DNA of 64,000 bases from Zwartia panacis (GTDB lineage: Bacteria; Pseudomonadota; Gammaproteobacteria; Burkholderiales; Burkholderiaceae_B), in NCBI RefSeq assembly GCF_030410395.1, contig NZ_JAUHHF010000014.1, positions 23,110-87,109 of the forward strand, read 5' to 3'. A model generated the notes under the pieces. The model saw only the letters and a program-made list of their open reading frames with translations. It did no database searches and was not told the DNA's origin. The position numbers and the translations under genes are program-made. Positions 38,253 to 50,100 of the stretch are shown piece by piece; position 1 is the first letter of the stretch; each line of letters opens with the position of its first letter.

Positions 38253-39673
38253 TCGATTTATCCGCGCTCAATGTGCCTGACATGCTGTTACCCCTTATCG
38301 CTGTTGCGGCTTGTCTGGCAGTTTTGTTTTCCTTTCTTGCATGGTTACGTGCAGGTCGTACGCTTGCGGCGCAATCTGATCCCCGTCTCGATCAGATCGT
38401 GGCGGGTCAGGAACGACTGGAGCGTGGTTTGCGCTCGGAACAAGCTGAGTCGCAACGCCAACTGCGCGCAGAGCTGGCTGAATCCTCACGCGCATTGAGA
38501 GTGGAGCTCGCCCAAAGCGATGCCGAGTTTCGCGCAGCAATGGCGCGTGATGCAGCCGCCGGGCGCACTGAAAGCGCCGATTCTCTCAGTCGTTTTGCCG
38601 CAGATTTCTCGAATCAATTACAGACGCTAATCCAAACCAACGAGCGTCGGATCGCCGAACTTCGTGTCGCGGTGGAAGAGCGATTACTGTCACTCCAGAC
38701 GGATAACTCTGCCAAACTCGATGAGATGCGTCGTACGGTGGATGAAAAGCTTCATGCGACGCTGGAGACTCGGTTAACGGAGTCATTTAAACAAGTGTCC
38801 GATCGTCTGGAGTCGGTTCAAAAAGGCCTAGGCGAAATGCAAACCTTGGCTGCGGGTGTGGGTGATCTCAAGCGCGTGCTGACCAATGTCAAAACACGTG
38901 GAACATGGGGCGAGGTACAGCTTGCGCGACTGATCGAGGACAGCATGACACCTGATCAGTATGCGCAAAACATCAAAACTGTGCCAGGCAGCGACGCCCA
39001 GGTTGAGTTTGCGATCAGGTTGCCCGGTCAGGGTCTCCTGGATCAACCCGTATGGTTGCCGATTGATGCCAAATTTCCAAAAGAAGAATATGAGCGTCTG
39101 ATGGACGCGCACGATACAGCCGACAAAGAGGGTATCAAAGCCGCCGGTGCGGCCTTAGCGCGGGCAGTCGAGCTGCAGGCAAAAACGATTGTGGCTAAAT
39201 ATGTCTCTCCTCCCCACACAACTGATTTTGCGATCATGTTTTTGCCCAGCGAAAGTCTGTATGCGGAGGTATTGCGTCAGTCCGGTTTGCTGGATAGATT
39301 GCATGATCTGCGCGTGAATGTGGCGGGTCCCGCCAACCTTGCAGCGTTGCTCAACAGTCTGCAGATGGGATTCAGGACGCTCGCCATTCAGCAACGTTCT
39401 TCCGAGGTCTGGCAGGTATTGCGTGCTGTCAAAACAGAGTTTGGAAAGTTTGGCGATTCATTAGCCAATGTGAAAAAATCGCTTGATTCAGCGAGTCATA
39501 AAATCGGTCAGACCGAGTCGCGCACACGTGTCATGCTGCGAAGTTTGAAAGGTGTAGAGGCTTTGCCCGACGATCAGGCTCGCGCGGCTTTTGCCCCTGA
39601 GTCAGATGAATATGGCCGTTCCGAGGATGATCCCTCACGCGACGCGCTCTCTAATCCAGATCAACATCCATAA
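38249..39673 (+). CDS. rmuC: DNA recombination protein RmuC
   Basis: RmuC is a membrane-anchored, coiled-coil protein with a nuclease-like domain that limits inversion at short repeats; its precise activity is not settled. The 474 residues begin at TTG 38249, overlapping the previous stop. A membrane segment (~10-32) is followed by a long Glu/Arg/Gln coiled coil (~40-200), then the RmuC domain with [33 protein letters not shown] and [13 protein letters not shown]. The tail is acidic and polar. rpiA follows after 20 nt. Confidence 0.92.
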   Translation: MIDLSALNVPDMLLPLIAVAACLAVLFSFLAWLRAGRTLAAQSDPRLDQIVAGQERLERGLRSEQAESQRQLRAELAESSRALRVELAQSDAEFRAAMARDAAAGRTESADSLSRFAADFSNQLQTLIQTNERRIAELRVAVEERLLSLQTDNSAKLDEMRRTVDEKLHATLETRLTESFKQVSDRLESVQKGLGEMQTLAAGVGDLKRVLTNVKTRGTWGEVQLARLIEDSMTPDQYAQNIKTVPGSDAQVEFAIRLPGQGLLDQPVWLPIDAKFPKEEYERLMDAHDTADKEGIKAAGAALARAVELQAKTIVAKYVSPPHTTDFAIMFLPSESLYAEVLRQSGLLDRLHDLRVNVAGPANLAALLNSLQMGFRTLAIQQRSSEVWQVLRAVKTEFGKFGDSLANVKKSLDSASHKIGQTESRTRVMLRSLKGVEALPDDQARAAFAPESDEYGRSEDDPSRDALSNPDQHP

Positions 39674-39693
39674 TTTTTAACAGGATCCCCAGC

Positions 39694-40365
39694 ATGCTTT
39701 CACAACAAGATCTTAAGCAACAGGCCGCTGATGCGGCCTTGGCATTGATCGAACCGATGTTGACTGCTCAAGCAGTGATCGGTGTCGGGACGGGTTCCAC
39801 CGCTGATCTATTTATTGATGGTCTGGCAAAGTATCGCGGAAAGTTTCGGGGAGCAGTCGCGAGTTCGGAGCGCAGCGCAAAGCGTCTCGCTGGACACGGC
39901 ATTGCGGTACTGGACTTGAATGAGGTTGAAACCATGCCTGTTTATGTTGATGGAGCCGACGAAATCAATAGTCAGCTCCACATGATCAAAGGCGGTGGCG
40001 GGGCGTTGACACGTGAAAAAATTGTTGCTTCTGTTGCGAAGCAGTTTGTTTGTATCGCGGATGAAAGCAAACTGGTGGACAGTTTGGGTCGATTTCCTTT
40101 ACCGATCGAGGTGTTGCCGATCGCGCGTGAAGCTGTTTCGCGCGTGGCGCGCGCACTGGGTGGACAACCTGTCTTGCGCGAGGGTTTTATCACAGACAAT
40201 GGTAATCAGATTTTAGACATCCATGGACTGACCATCACGGACGCTCCAGAATTGGAGAAAAAACTGAATAACGTACCTGGGGTGGTGACCAATGGCTTAT
40301 TCGCCCTCAGCCCCGCGGATACGGCACTGCTTGCGACGCAGCAGGGAGTGCGTCGCCTCGGTTGA
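39694..40365 (+). CDS. rpiA: Ribose-5-phosphate isomerase A
   Basis: RpiA interconverts ribose 5-phosphate and ribulose 5-phosphate in the pentose phosphate pathway. The 223 residues include the phosphate loop [24 protein letters not shown], the catalytic region YVDGADEIN (Asp/Glu) and [16 protein letters not shown], and the C-terminal GVVTNGLFA. Last gene of the radA-to-rpiA run; it converges on yggX with only 5 nt between stops and no visible terminator. Confidence 0.96.
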   Translation: MLSQQDLKQQAADAALALIEPMLTAQAVIGVGTGSTADLFIDGLAKYRGKFRGAVASSERSAKRLAGHGIAVLDLNEVETMPVYVDGADEINSQLHMIKGGGGALTREKIVASVAKQFVCIADESKLVDSLGRFPLPIEVLPIAREAVSRVARALGGQPVLREGFITDNGNQILDIHGLTITDAPELEKKLNNVPGVVTNGLFALSPADTALLATQQGVRRLG

Positions 40366-40370
40366 AGGAC

Positions 40371-40643
40371 TCAGGCGGAGGGGGGGACAAAACCCTGCGC
40401 TTCAACATCAATGTCCTCGAACAAATACTTTTCCATTTGCTCTTTGAGGTACTTTCGCGCACGCGCATCTGCCAGGTTGAGTCTGTTCTCGTTGACCAGG
40501 CGGGTTTGAACGTTGAGCCAGTCCTGCCAAGCTTGTTTGGAGATGCTGTGCCAAATTTTAGTGCCTGTCTCGCCGGGGTAGGGAGGAAATTCCAAGCCTT
40601 CGGCTTCTTTTTTAAGCTTTAAACACTGAACGGTACGGCTCAT
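40371..40643 (-). CDS. yggX: Probable Fe(2+)-trafficking protein YggX
   Basis: YggX is a small cytoplasmic protein linked to iron handling and protection of Fe-S clusters from oxidants. The 90 residues match the family: [17 protein letters not shown] with the conserved Cys7, then [31 protein letters not shown] and [12 protein letters not shown]. It lies downstream of argA on the same strand with a 78-nt gap. Confidence 0.95.
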   Translation of the reverse strand: MSRTVQCLKLKKEAEGLEFPPYPGETGTKIWHSISKQAWQDWLNVQTRLVNENRLNLADARARKYLKEQMEKYLFEDIDVEAQGFVPPSA

Positions 40644-40721
40644 TTTTAGTCCTGTCCAAAAACATATCGATTCATCATTGTAGGGCGTTTGACGTCTGGT
40701 AGTTCCTCAAAGCCCCAAGCT

Positions 40722-42122
40722 TCACAGGCGTTTGATAAAAATCAGACTGTTGCGTGACCTGTTGTAATGTGCTTGTTTTTCTTTCGGAAGATCCGCGACA
40801 CCACCTTGCACGAAACCACGCTTAATGAACCAGTGTGAGGTTCGTGTGGTCAATACAAAGAGCCGTTTCGCGCCATGCGCGCGCGCCCTGGACTCCATGT
40901 GTCGCAATAATATTTCTCCTTCGCCGGCGCCTTGCCACTCGGGGTGAACGATTAGGCAGGCCATTTCGGCCATCTGGTCGTCCGGATAGTTGTTGAGGGT
41001 TGCGCAGCCATAGATCACGCCGTCATGCTCGAGCACGGTAAAGTTTTCAACTTCGCGTTCAATGACGGCACGACCGCGTGGCACCAGCGTACCGTCTTGT
41101 TCAAGCGGTTCGATGAGTTGCAAAATCGCGCCCACATCGTCGATCGTTGCAGGACGCAAGTCATCCAGCGTATCTTCGACCACCATGGTGCCCACGCCAT
41201 CATGGGTAAAGATCTCGAGCAACACCACACCGTCCCTGGAGAAAGGAATCAGGTGGGCGCGGGTCACTCCACGCTTGACTGCCCGGGAAGCGTATTGCAA
41301 ATAATAGGCCGTGTCCTCGTCGAGTTCGCCCGAGGCAAGCAGGGCATCGGCGTCCAGTCGCGCAAGCTCTGTATCCACACTACCGTCTGGAGCCAGCACA
41401 CCTGGCGTTTCAGTCAGAAAAATCAACTTTTCAGCACGCAGCTTGGTGGCGACACTCGTGGCGAGCTCTTCCATGGAGAGGTTGAATGCCTCGCCAGTCG
41501 GTGAGAAGCCAAGAGGGGAAAGCAGCACGATCGAGCCACGTTCGATCGCAAAGCGCAGGGCATCGACATCGATCTTGCGTACTTGGCCCGTGTGCTTGTA
41601 ATCAATGCCATCGATGATGCCAGTTGGACGCGCCGTCACGAAGTTTCCCGAGATCACCCGGATTTGGGCATGCGACATGGGGGTATTGGGTAAACCTTGG
41701 CTGAATGCCGCTTCGATATCCAGGCGAATTTCACCTGCGGCCTCTTTGGCGCATTCGAGCGCATCCGCATCGGTTGGGGAACGGCCCCGGTCGAACTGCT
41801 GGCTAAAGCCTTTCAGACGTAATTGTTCGTTAACCTGAGGACGGGAGCCATGCACAAGAACCAGTTTGATACCAAGCGCGGAAAGGAGCGACAGATCCTG
41901 AATCAGGGTGTTCAGGGCATTGGCCTGAACAAGCTCGCCTCCAAAGGCCACGACAAAGGTTTTGCCTCTGAAAGCATGGACATAGGGAGCAACCTCCCTG
42001 AACCAGCGAACGAACTGCGCCGCTGCGAACTCAGGCGCCTCTTGGGCAGAAACAGTCCCTTCGGGGCTGATATTTGGAGATTCTTGGGCGGTTCCGACCT
42101 CTGGTGCTTTTTTGTCTGGCAT
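40722..42122 (-). CDS. argA: N-acetylglutamate synthase (amino-acid N-acetyltransferase)
   Basis: ArgA acetylates glutamate with acetyl-CoA in the first step of arginine synthesis. The 466 residues join an amino-acid-kinase-like regulatory domain (~45-310; FVVAFGGELVQ, LVLVHGSRPQVNEQL) to a C-terminal GNAT domain (~320-466; IVHPEWQGAGEGEILLRHME). The kinase-like domain is normally the arginine feedback site. About 35 polar residues precede the core (PDKKAPEVG...), and no good ribosome-binding site is seen, so the start could be further inside. Divergent from hrpA. Confidence 0.92.
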   Translation of the reverse strand: MPDKKAPEVGTAQESPNISPEGTVSAQEAPEFAAAQFVRWFREVAPYVHAFRGKTFVVAFGGELVQANALNTLIQDLSLLSALGIKLVLVHGSRPQVNEQLRLKGFSQQFDRGRSPTDADALECAKEAAGEIRLDIEAAFSQGLPNTPMSHAQIRVISGNFVTARPTGIIDGIDYKHTGQVRKIDVDALRFAIERGSIVLLSPLGFSPTGEAFNLSMEELATSVATKLRAEKLIFLTETPGVLAPDGSVDTELARLDADALLASGELDEDTAYYLQYASRAVKRGVTRAHLIPFSRDGVVLLEIFTHDGVGTMVVEDTLDDLRPATIDDVGAILQLIEPLEQDGTLVPRGRAVIEREVENFTVLEHDGVIYGCATLNNYPDDQMAEMACLIVHPEWQGAGEGEILLRHMESRARAHGAKRLFVLTTRTSHWFIKRGFVQGGVADLPKEKQAHYNRSRNSLIFIKRL

Positions 42123-42151
42123 GGCGGCTTGTGTTGTTAACCTCGTGAGCG

Positions 42152-42180
42152 CTGTGAGTTTGAAATATAAATTTTATAAT
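42152..42180 (+). promoter_or_regulatory. Candidate promoter for hrpA
   Basis: A perfect TATAAT (42175-42180) lies 24 nt before the proposed hrpA start in an AT-rich patch. The -35 is poor (CTGTGA at 17-nt spacing). The gap between argA and hrpA starts is 82 nt and probably holds promoters for both strands. Confidence 0.35.
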
Positions 42181-42204
42181 GAGCCGTTCATCGGATTAGA
42201 AAAT

Positions 42205-45200
42205 ATGCCCGAATCAAAGCGCTCAGCCGACATAACGCCGGAAAGCGTTGTCATTTCCCCACGCCAGCCCCCCAAGATCGTCTATCCAGAGGATTTACCG
42301 GTCAGCGCACGCCGTGAGGAAATCGCCCGGGCCATCGCACGCCATCAAGTCGTGATCGTGAGCGGGGAGACGGGCTCAGGCAAAACCACTCAGCTACCCA
42401 AGATTTGTCTGGAGCTGGGGCGGGGATTGAAAAAAATGATTGGCCATACCCAACCCAGACGGCTTGCGGCCAGCTCGGTGGCGCGTCGAATCGCCGAAGA
42501 ACTTCAAACACCTCTTGGCGAGTGGGTCGGTTATCAAGTCCGTTTTCAGGATCGCAGCAGCGCCCAAACTGCCATCAAGCTGATGACGGATGGTATTTTG
42601 CTGGCGGAGTCCCAACGCGATCCTTTGTTGAGACGGTATGACACGATCATCATTGATGAGGCGCACGAGCGCAGCCTGAATATCGATTTTTTGCTGGGTT
42701 ACCTTCGGCAGCTCCTTGCGCGCAGGCCTGATCTCAAAGTCATCATTACGTCCGCGACGATCGATGCGGGACGCTTTGCAAGGCATTTTGCCAATCAACA
42801 GGGTGAGCCCGCGCCTGTTATCGAAGTTTCCGGAAGGCTTTACCCTGTCGAGGTACGCTATCGCCCTGTCATCAACCCATTGCTAGAGGAAGGTCTGACA
42901 TCGGGGCATCCAACACAAACTGGTTTGTCCGAGCGCAGTTTGGCGCGTGATGAGGAACGCGATCTCATCAATGCGCTAGTTGAGGCCGTGGATGAGTGTG
43001 CCCGCGTGGGGCCGGGCGATATTCTGGTGTTTTTACCCGGCGAGCGCGAGATTCGCGAATGCGCCGAAGCCTTACGCAAGCATCATCCTCCCGGGACGCA
43101 GGTGCTCGCCTTGTTTGCCCGCTTGTCGCAGGACGAACAAGAAGAAATTTTTCGTCCTCGCACAAGCGCTCGTAGGATTGTGTTGGCCACCAACGTGGCC
43201 GAGACCTCTCTCACTGTGCCAGGCATTCGTTTTGTGATCGATAGTGGGCTGGCGCGTGTCAAACGCTATTCATGGCGAAACAAAGTCGAACAACTCCGCA
43301 TCGAACCTATCAGCCAGGCCTCCGCGAACCAGCGTGCAGGACGCTGCGGCCGTCTCGGACCGGGAGTCTGCATCAGGCTTTACGCTGAACAAGATTTCAA
43401 GGATCGTGCGGCATTCACCGATCCAGAAATTTTGCGCTCTTCACTGGCCAGTGTGATCTTGCGCATGAAGGCGTTACGTTTGAATGATATTGAAACGTTT
43501 CCCTTTGTCGATCCGCCAAGCGGACGCGCGATTGCTGACGGTTATCATTTACTTCAAGAGCTTGGCGCAATCGACCCTGATTCCGACAGACCCGACGCAC
43601 TCACCGAGACAGGTCGCGCGTTGGCGAAACTTCCGGTCGACCCGCGATTGGGGCGAATGATTTTGGCTGCGCGCGATCATCACTGTTTGACCGAGATGCT
43701 GGTCATCGCCTCCGCTCTATCGGTTCAAGATCCTCGCGACAGACCCATGCACGCGCGCGAGGCGGCTGAACAGGCGCATTCAAAATTTGCCGACGACAAA
43801 TCAGAATTTGTCGCTTATGTAAAACTCTGGAACTGGTATCACGAACAGGTCAGACACAAGGAATCCCAACGCAAACTGGTCGCGCTGTTGCGCACCCATT
43901 ATCTTTCTCCTCTGCGATTGCGCGAGTGGCATGACATCCATAGTCAGTTGATGGCGCTTGTCGGCGAGCAGGGCTGGCGTCTGAATAAGACTGAGGCCAC
44001 GCATGAGCAAATTCATCTCTCCCTGCTTTCCGGCTTGCTCGGTAATCTTGGTTTTAAAGCAGAGGAGGCGGGTCACTATCTGGGCGCGCGCGATATTCGT
44101 TTCTGGATTCACCCAGGGTCGCGTTTGTTGAAAAAGGCGGGCAAATGGATCATGGCCGCAGAGCTTGTCGACACAAGCAAGTTATACGCGCGCTGCGTCG
44201 CCAAAATTGACCCTGCTTGGGTTGAGCGTGTCGCGGGTCACTTGCTTAAACGCTCCTGGAGCGATCCGCGTTGGGAGCGCAAACTTGGACAGGTCGTCGC
44301 CAACGAGAAAGCCACGCTCTATGGTTTGACGGTCTACTCGGGACGACGTGTGCATTACGGACCGATTGCGCCAGAGCAGGCGCGTGAAATCTTTATCCTC
44401 CAAGCGTTGATTCCTGGCGACATCGATAGTCCGCTTCCTTTTCTGGCACATAACCGCAAGCTGATCGCTCAGATCGAAAAGCTTGAGCATCAGACCAGAC
44501 GCCCGGACATTTTGGTTGACGATGCCTTGATTCAAGCTTTTTACGACAAACTTTTGCCGGCTGAAATCTATCAGACTGCGACGCTCGAGCACTGGGTCAA
44601 GGGTTTGACTAAAGATCAAGCTCAACAGCTGATGTTGACACGCGATGCATTGATGCGGCACGAGGCAGCGGGCGTCACCACCGACGTATTCCCCAAATTT
44701 TTCGAATGGCAGGGTGTGAGGCTCGCGGTGGATTACCACTTTGAACCAGGCTCTCCCAAAGACGGGTTAACGGTGACGGTTCCCCTTTATTTTCTGAATC
44801 AGGTGGATGCCGCCCGCTGTGAATGGCTTGTGCCTGGCATGCTCAAGGAAAAGGCGCAGCTCTTGCTCAAGTCGCTGCCTCAAAAAATTCGGCGCCACTG
44901 CGTGCCGCTGCCTGATTATGCCGCAGGGTTTTATGAGCGTTGGTATGACCGACTCGAGCACCCCCCATGCGGATTGGTCGAGGCGCTGATTCAGGATATC
45001 TGGCAGCAACTGAAAATTAGGCCATTGGTGACGGATTTCAAGCCCGAAACCTTGCCTGCCCATTTGTTCATGTCTTTCAAAGTCGTAGACGAGCATGGAC
45101 GCATGTTGTCGGCGGGCCGTAATCTTGCGCAAATCAAAGCCGAACTCGGCAAGCAGGCGCAAGCCACCTTTCAGAAACTCGCCACCCGGGACCAGGAGGT

Positions 45201-46065
45201 CGCAAGCGTCCTGTCTCAGGACGAAATCACGGAATGGAGTTTTGGCAAACTCCCTGAACTGATGGAGATCCGTCGAAAAGATCAGGTTGTTGTGGGCTAT
45301 CCCGCTCTTGTCGAGCGTGGGGCAGCCTGTGCGCTGGATGTTTTTGATGATCCGCAGGTCGCACTTCAGGCGCACAAGCGAGGACTCGTTCGCTTGTTTC
45401 GTCTGGCTTTACGGGAACAAGTTAAGTTTCTCGAAAAGAATCTGCACGAGCTGACCAAAATGGGCATGCTGTATTTGCAGCTCGGCACCCAGGAGCAACT
45501 CAGAGATCAAATCATTGATTGCGCGTTGATTGGTGCTTGCCTGTCCGAGCCTTGGCCGGATGATGCACAGACCTTCGAGGCACGTCGCCAGGAGGCTAAG
45601 ACCAAGCTTGGCTTGCTGGCCCAAGAGGTCGCTCGGTTAGCGTTCGCGGTGCTCGAGGGATGGACTGCAGCTTTGCGCAAGCTCCCGCAGGCTAAAACGA
45701 ATCCCGGCGCTTACGCCGATTTACAGCAGCACTTGCAGCAACTCGTGTCGGCTCGGTTTATCGTGGAAACTCCATACACTCAGCTCGTCCATTTGCCCCG
45801 CTATCTGAAGGCTGCAGTCGCACGGATTGATAAACTGAAATCGGACCCTGGCCGGGATGCGCGTCTCATGGCTGAAATGGCCCCCGTACTGAACCAATAC
45901 AACCGCGCCCGCAGTGCGCTCAAAGGCGCTCCGGATGCGGGACTTGACGAGTTTCGCTGGATGCTCGAAGAGTTGCGTGTCGCGCTTTTTGCTCAAGAAC
46001 TGCGCACACCAATGCCGGTGTCAGTCAAACGATTGCAAAAAACCTGGGAAGCCATGCAACGCTGA
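42205..46065 (+). CDS. hrpA: ATP-dependent RNA helicase HrpA
   Basis: HrpA is a DEAH-box RNA helicase acting in mRNA processing and rescue of stalled ribosomes. Starting at ATG 42205 gives 1286 residues, near the E. coli length of 1300. Motifs: GETGSGKTTQLPK (~residue 55), TQPRRLAA, DEAHERSLNIDFLLG (~150), SATIDAGRFA, TNVAETSLTVPGI and QRAGRCGR, then the helicase-associated domains and the long HrpA-specific C-terminal region. The start has only a weak ribosome-binding site; the open frame extends 93 nt upstream. Confidence 0.94.
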   Translation: MPESKRSADITPESVVISPRQPPKIVYPEDLPVSARREEIARAIARHQVVIVSGETGSGKTTQLPKICLELGRGLKKMIGHTQPRRLAASSVARRIAEELQTPLGEWVGYQVRFQDRSSAQTAIKLMTDGILLAESQRDPLLRRYDTIIIDEAHERSLNIDFLLGYLRQLLARRPDLKVIITSATIDAGRFARHFANQQGEPAPVIEVSGRLYPVEVRYRPVINPLLEEGLTSGHPTQTGLSERSLARDEERDLINALVEAVDECARVGPGDILVFLPGEREIRECAEALRKHHPPGTQVLALFARLSQDEQEEIFRPRTSARRIVLATNVAETSLTVPGIRFVIDSGLARVKRYSWRNKVEQLRIEPISQASANQRAGRCGRLGPGVCIRLYAEQDFKDRAAFTDPEILRSSLASVILRMKALRLNDIETFPFVDPPSGRAIADGYHLLQELGAIDPDSDRPDALTETGRALAKLPVDPRLGRMILAARDHHCLTEMLVIASALSVQDPRDRPMHAREAAEQAHSKFADDKSEFVAYVKLWNWYHEQVRHKESQRKLVALLRTHYLSPLRLREWHDIHSQLMALVGEQGWRLNKTEATHEQIHLSLLSGLLGNLGFKAEEAGHYLGARDIRFWIHPGSRLLKKAGKWIMAAELVDTSKLYARCVAKIDPAWVERVAGHLLKRSWSDPRWERKLGQVVANEKATLYGLTVYSGRRVHYGPIAPEQAREIFILQALIPGDIDSPLPFLAHNRKLIAQIEKLEHQTRRPDILVDDALIQAFYDKLLPAEIYQTATLEHWVKGLTKDQAQQLMLTRDALMRHEAAGVTTDVFPKFFEWQGVRLAVDYHFEPGSPKDGLTVTVPLYFLNQVDAARCEWLVPGMLKEKAQLLLKSLPQKIRRHCVPLPDYAAGFYERWYDRLEHPPCGLVEALIQDIWQQLKIRPLVTDFKPETLPAHLFMSFKVVDEHGRMLSAGRNLAQIKAELGKQAQATFQKLATRDQEVASVLSQDEITEWSFGKLPELMEIRRKDQVVVGYPALVERGAACALDVFDDPQVALQAHKRGLVRLFRLALREQVKFLEKNLHELTKMGMLYLQLGTQEQLRDQIIDCALIGACLSEPWPDDAQTFEARRQEAKTKLGLLAQEVARLAFAVLEGWTAALRKLPQAKTNPGAYADLQQHLQQLVSARFIVETPYTQLVHLPRYLKAAVARIDKLKSDPGRDARLMAEMAPVLNQYNRARSALKGAPDAGLDEFRWMLEELRVALFAQELRTPMPVSVKRLQKTWEAMQR

Positions 46066-46096
46066 TCCGCTGACTGGGTAATGACCAGACGATCAA

Positions 46097-46996
46097 TTAC
46101 CAGACGATAAATAAGACGATCGCAAGTGCTATCAAGCCAAATTTAGTGGCTTTGTAAGCAGTGCGATTCGCTTTTTTGAACGCACGACGCTTTTGATCAA
46201 TGACCCAGTGGTAATGGGTGAGCTTGTTCACAAACCCTGTCTGATCCGTCTCTGCATTTGGAGAGCTTGCAGCTGACATGGCGATTTTGCCAAACCAGTG
46301 GTTGAACCATTCCGCCCAGCGCCATTTCAACGGACGCTCGACATCGCAAAACAAAATGATGCGATTTTGCTGGGATTTGTTGTAGGCGTCGTGCACATAG
46401 GTTTCATCGAAAATCACGCCTTTGCCATCACGCCAGCTGTGACGAATACCATCCACATCGATGTAGCAGAGGTCATCGTTCGGTGTAGCCAGACCCAGGT
46501 GGTAACGCAAGGAGCCCGCAAAGGGGTCGCGATGCGGATTGAGCTGGCCGCCTGGAGGCAGCTCTGCGAACATCGCTGCCTTGACCGAGGGAATTTGGTT
46601 GAGAAGCGCGACAGTTTTCGGGCATAACGCGACTGCGGAGGGGTGTTTGGCGTCATACCATTTCAAGTAAAAGCGTTTCCAGCCATATTTGAAAAAAGAA
46701 TTGAAACCGATGTCATTGTGAAGCTCGGGCGCTTTGATTTCACGCAGGCTCGCGAGGTGCAGCGCCTCGTCGCGAATGGTTTCCCAGTTGTCCTCGAGCA
46801 ACTTGAGCTCGGGCATGGTCTCATTTGGAATGTAGGGGGTGGTGGGGACGCGGGAGGTCAACACCATGAAAGCGTTGATCGGGGCCAAAATAATCGAGTG
46901 ATCCAGCAGCTGGCGACCCAGCGGAAGTCTGACGCGACCACGGAAGTGAGCAAATAGTACGGCTCCAATCCAGGTTCCCAGAACAATCCATTTCAT
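46097..46996 (-). CDS. lpxO: Lipid A hydroxylase LpxO-like (aspartyl/asparaginyl beta-hydroxylase family)
   Basis: LpxO-type enzymes are Fe(II)/2-oxoglutarate oxygenases at the inner membrane that 2-hydroxylate an acyl chain of lipid A. The ATG at 46996, with AAGGA 7 nt upstream, gives 299 residues. The iron ligands fit His155-x-Asp157 (NPHRDP) and His202 (TYVHDAYN), and Arg212 may bind 2-oxoglutarate. Hydrophobic segments sit at both ends (~1-18 and ~280-298). Close relatives may act on other substrates, so lpxO is the best but not proven call. It converges on hrpA with a 31-nt gap. Confidence 0.8.
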   Translation of the reverse strand: MKWIVLGTWIGAVLFAHFRGRVRLPLGRQLLDHSIILAPINAFMVLTSRVPTTPYIPNETMPELKLLEDNWETIRDEALHLASLREIKAPELHNDIGFNSFFKYGWKRFYLKWYDAKHPSAVALCPKTVALLNQIPSVKAAMFAELPPGGQLNPHRDPFAGSLRYHLGLATPNDDLCYIDVDGIRHSWRDGKGVIFDETYVHDAYNKSQQNRIILFCDVERPLKWRWAEWFNHWFGKIAMSAASSPNAETDQTGFVNKLTHYHWVIDQKRRAFKKANRTAYKATKFGLIALAIVLFIVW

Positions 46997-47100
46997 GCTG
47001 TATTCCTTGCTCAAACGTTGTGCCGTATGCTCACGGCGCGGGTACTTTAATCGTGACTAAAAATAACTATAGATGATTCAACAATAGGTACAATTGACCT

Positions 47101-50100
47101 ATGTCAGAAACCGTTCAATCACAACCTTTCGTTCACCTGCGCGTCCATTCCGAATACTCGGTGGTGGACGGTACTGTCCGCATCCCGGAACTTATTCGCC
47201 GCGTCGCTCAACTCGGCCAGCCAGCCGTTGCATTGACCGATTTGTCGAACGTTTTCGGTTTGATCAAGTTCTACAAAGAAGCGCGTTCTGCCGGTATCAA
47301 GCCGATCGCGGGTTGCGATGTCTGGCTGACAAACGACGAAGATCGTGACAAACCTTACCGCATTTTACTTCTCGTCGCGAGTCGTGCGGGATATTTGGCA
47401 TTATGCGAGCTCTTGACGCGCGCTTGGCTCAATAATGCGCATCGCGGGCGTGCAGAGATGCGCCGCGAGTGGCTAGAGGGCACGCAAGGTCTGATTGCCT
47501 TGTCTGGGGCCCGAGCAGGCGACGTGGGTCAAGCCTTGATGGCTGGAAATCCGGAGTTGGCGAAGACATTCGCTTTGCAATGGAAAAAAGCTTTTCCTGG
47601 TGCCTACTACATTGAGCTTCAGCGAACAGAGGCGGACGCGGATCAGTCCTACGTCCGTGCCGCGCTGACTTTGGCGTCTGAGTGCGGCCTGCCTGTGGTG
47701 GCCACGCATCCCGTCCAGTTCTTGGGTCCAGAGGATTTTCAGCCCCACGAAGCACGCGTCTGCATTTCCGAGGGTGAGATTCTCACGAATCCACGCCGTC
47801 CTAGGCATTTCACGCCAGATCAGTATCTCCAATCCACCGAAGCAATGGTGGAGCGCTTCCGTGACGTACCATCGGCTCTAGCCAACGCGGTGGCGATTGC
47901 GCAGCGCTGCAACTTGACCCTTGTGCTGGGGCAGCCACAGCTCCCTGATTTTCCCACCCCTGATGGCGTGTCCCTGGATGATTATCTGATCCAGCTCTCC
48001 GAAATCGGTCTTGAAAAGCGGATGTTGCAGTTGTTTCCCGACCCTGAGGAGCGCGCGCGTGCGATGCCCCAGTATTCGGCTCGCCTGGCCCTTGAGTGTC
48101 AGACCATTATCAACATGGGTTTCCCTGGGTACTTTCTGATTGTTCAGGACTTTATCAACTGGGGTAAAAGCAATGGTGTTCCTGTGGGGCCGGGTCGAGG
48201 TTCAGGAGCAGGCTCTCTGGTGGCTTACTCCCTTGGCATCACGGATCTGGATCCGATTCGCTACGATTTGCTGTTCGAGCGATTTCTTAATCCCGAGCGG
48301 GTATCGATGCCAGACTTCGATATCGATTTTTGCCAGGATAATCGCGAACGCGTGATCGAGTACGTCAAGCAAAAGTATGGTCGCGAGGCCGTGAGCCAGA
48401 TTGCGACTTTTGGCACGCTGGGAGCTAAAGCGGTTGTGCGGGACGCCGGGCGGGTTCTGGATATGCCCTACATGCTGTGCGATGGTTTGTCTAAGCTAAT
48501 CCCTCACAATCCAGCAGACCCCTGGACCCTTGATCGTGCTCTCAAGGATGAGCCATCTTTCAAGGCGCGCTACGAATCCGAAGAGGAGGTTCGCGCCTTG
48601 GTGGATCTTGCGCGTCCGCTGGAGGGTTTGACGAGAAACGTTGGCATGCATGCCGGTGGTGTGTTGATCGCGCCCGGTAAGCTGACCGATTTTTGTCCAC
48701 TCTACTGTCAGCCTGGTCAGGAGGGCAGCGCGGTATCCCAGTTCGATAAAGATGACGTCGAAGCCGCTGGACTGGTTAAGTTCGACTTCCTGGGTTTACG
48801 CAACCTGACAATTCTGGATTGGGCGGTGCGTTTCGTGCGTGCTTTCAATCCAGGCATGCGTGAATTCGACATCATGTCCTTATCGCTGGATGATCCGGCG
48901 ACTTATCAAATTCTGTGCGATGCCAACACGACTGCGATTTTTCAGCTCGAATCGCGGGGCATGAAGGAACTGCTGAAAAAGCTGCGTCCAAATACTTTCG
49001 AAGACATTGTCGCCGTGTTGGCGCTATTCCGACCAGGACCGCTTGAGTCGGGGATGGTGGACGATTTCGTTAACCGTAAACACGGTCGCGCGTCTGTTGA
49101 TTATTTTCACCCTGATCTTGAAAACACACTGAAAAGTACGTACGGTGTGATCGTGTATCAAGAGCAGGTGATGTTGATTTCGCAGATCATCGGCGGCTAT
49201 TCACTCGGCGGCGCGGATTTGCTCAGGCGTGCCATGGGTAAGAAAAAGCCCGAGGAAATGGCGGCGCACCGGCAGTTGTTCGAGCAGGGGGCGATCAAGA
49301 AGGGCTACGACGCTAAACTCGCGGTCAAGCTTTTCGACCTGATGGAGCTTTTCGCAGGCTATGGTTTTAACAAGTCTCACTCAGCAGCGTATGCCCTGAT
49401 CGCCTATCAGACGGCTTGGCTCAAGGCGCATCATCCTGCAGAGTTCATGGCGGCAACCTTGTCCTCCGATATGGACGACACCGGCAAGGTTCAAATCTTT
49501 TGGCGTGATTGTCTGGCTAATGGTATCAAGGTCTTGCCACCTGATGTGAATGCCTCAGGCTACCGTTTTGAACCTGTCGCGGACGAACACTCTGCTCAAG
49601 GTTTGCCTCCGCGCACGATTCGTTACGGGATGGGCGCAGTCAAAGGCACGGGTCAGGCAGCGGTTGAGGAAATATTGCGCGCGCGCGCAGCCGGTCCTTT
49701 TACTTCCTTGTTTGATTTCTGCCGCAGGATTGATCGTCATACTGTCAACCGCCGAAGTATCGAGGCTTTGATCCGGGCAGGTGCCTTCGATCAAATCGAA
49801 CCGAATCGGGCCGCGCTGATCGCCTCGCTCGGCACCGCGCTTGAGGCGGCGGAGCAGGCCGCCCGCAGCGCCAATCAGGTTTCCTTGTTTGGTGATGACG
49901 GTGCGGACGTTGTTGAAAGCGAGCTTGCGCAGTGCGCTCCCTGGGATTTACATACGCGTTTGTCCGAGGAAAAACTTGCACTAGGCTATTTTTTCAGTGG
50001 TCATTTGTTTGATGCCTGGCGCGCCGAGGTCAGAAATTTTGTCACCAAGGCGTTGAGTCGGCTTGAGCCTTCACGAGATCCCCAGTGGCTTGCCGGTGTC

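Noticed and set aside
44182..45375. Two long minus-strand open frames (185 and 202 codons) inside hrpA
   Set aside because: Both are antisense to conserved HrpA sequence and lack any recognisable domain or start signal.
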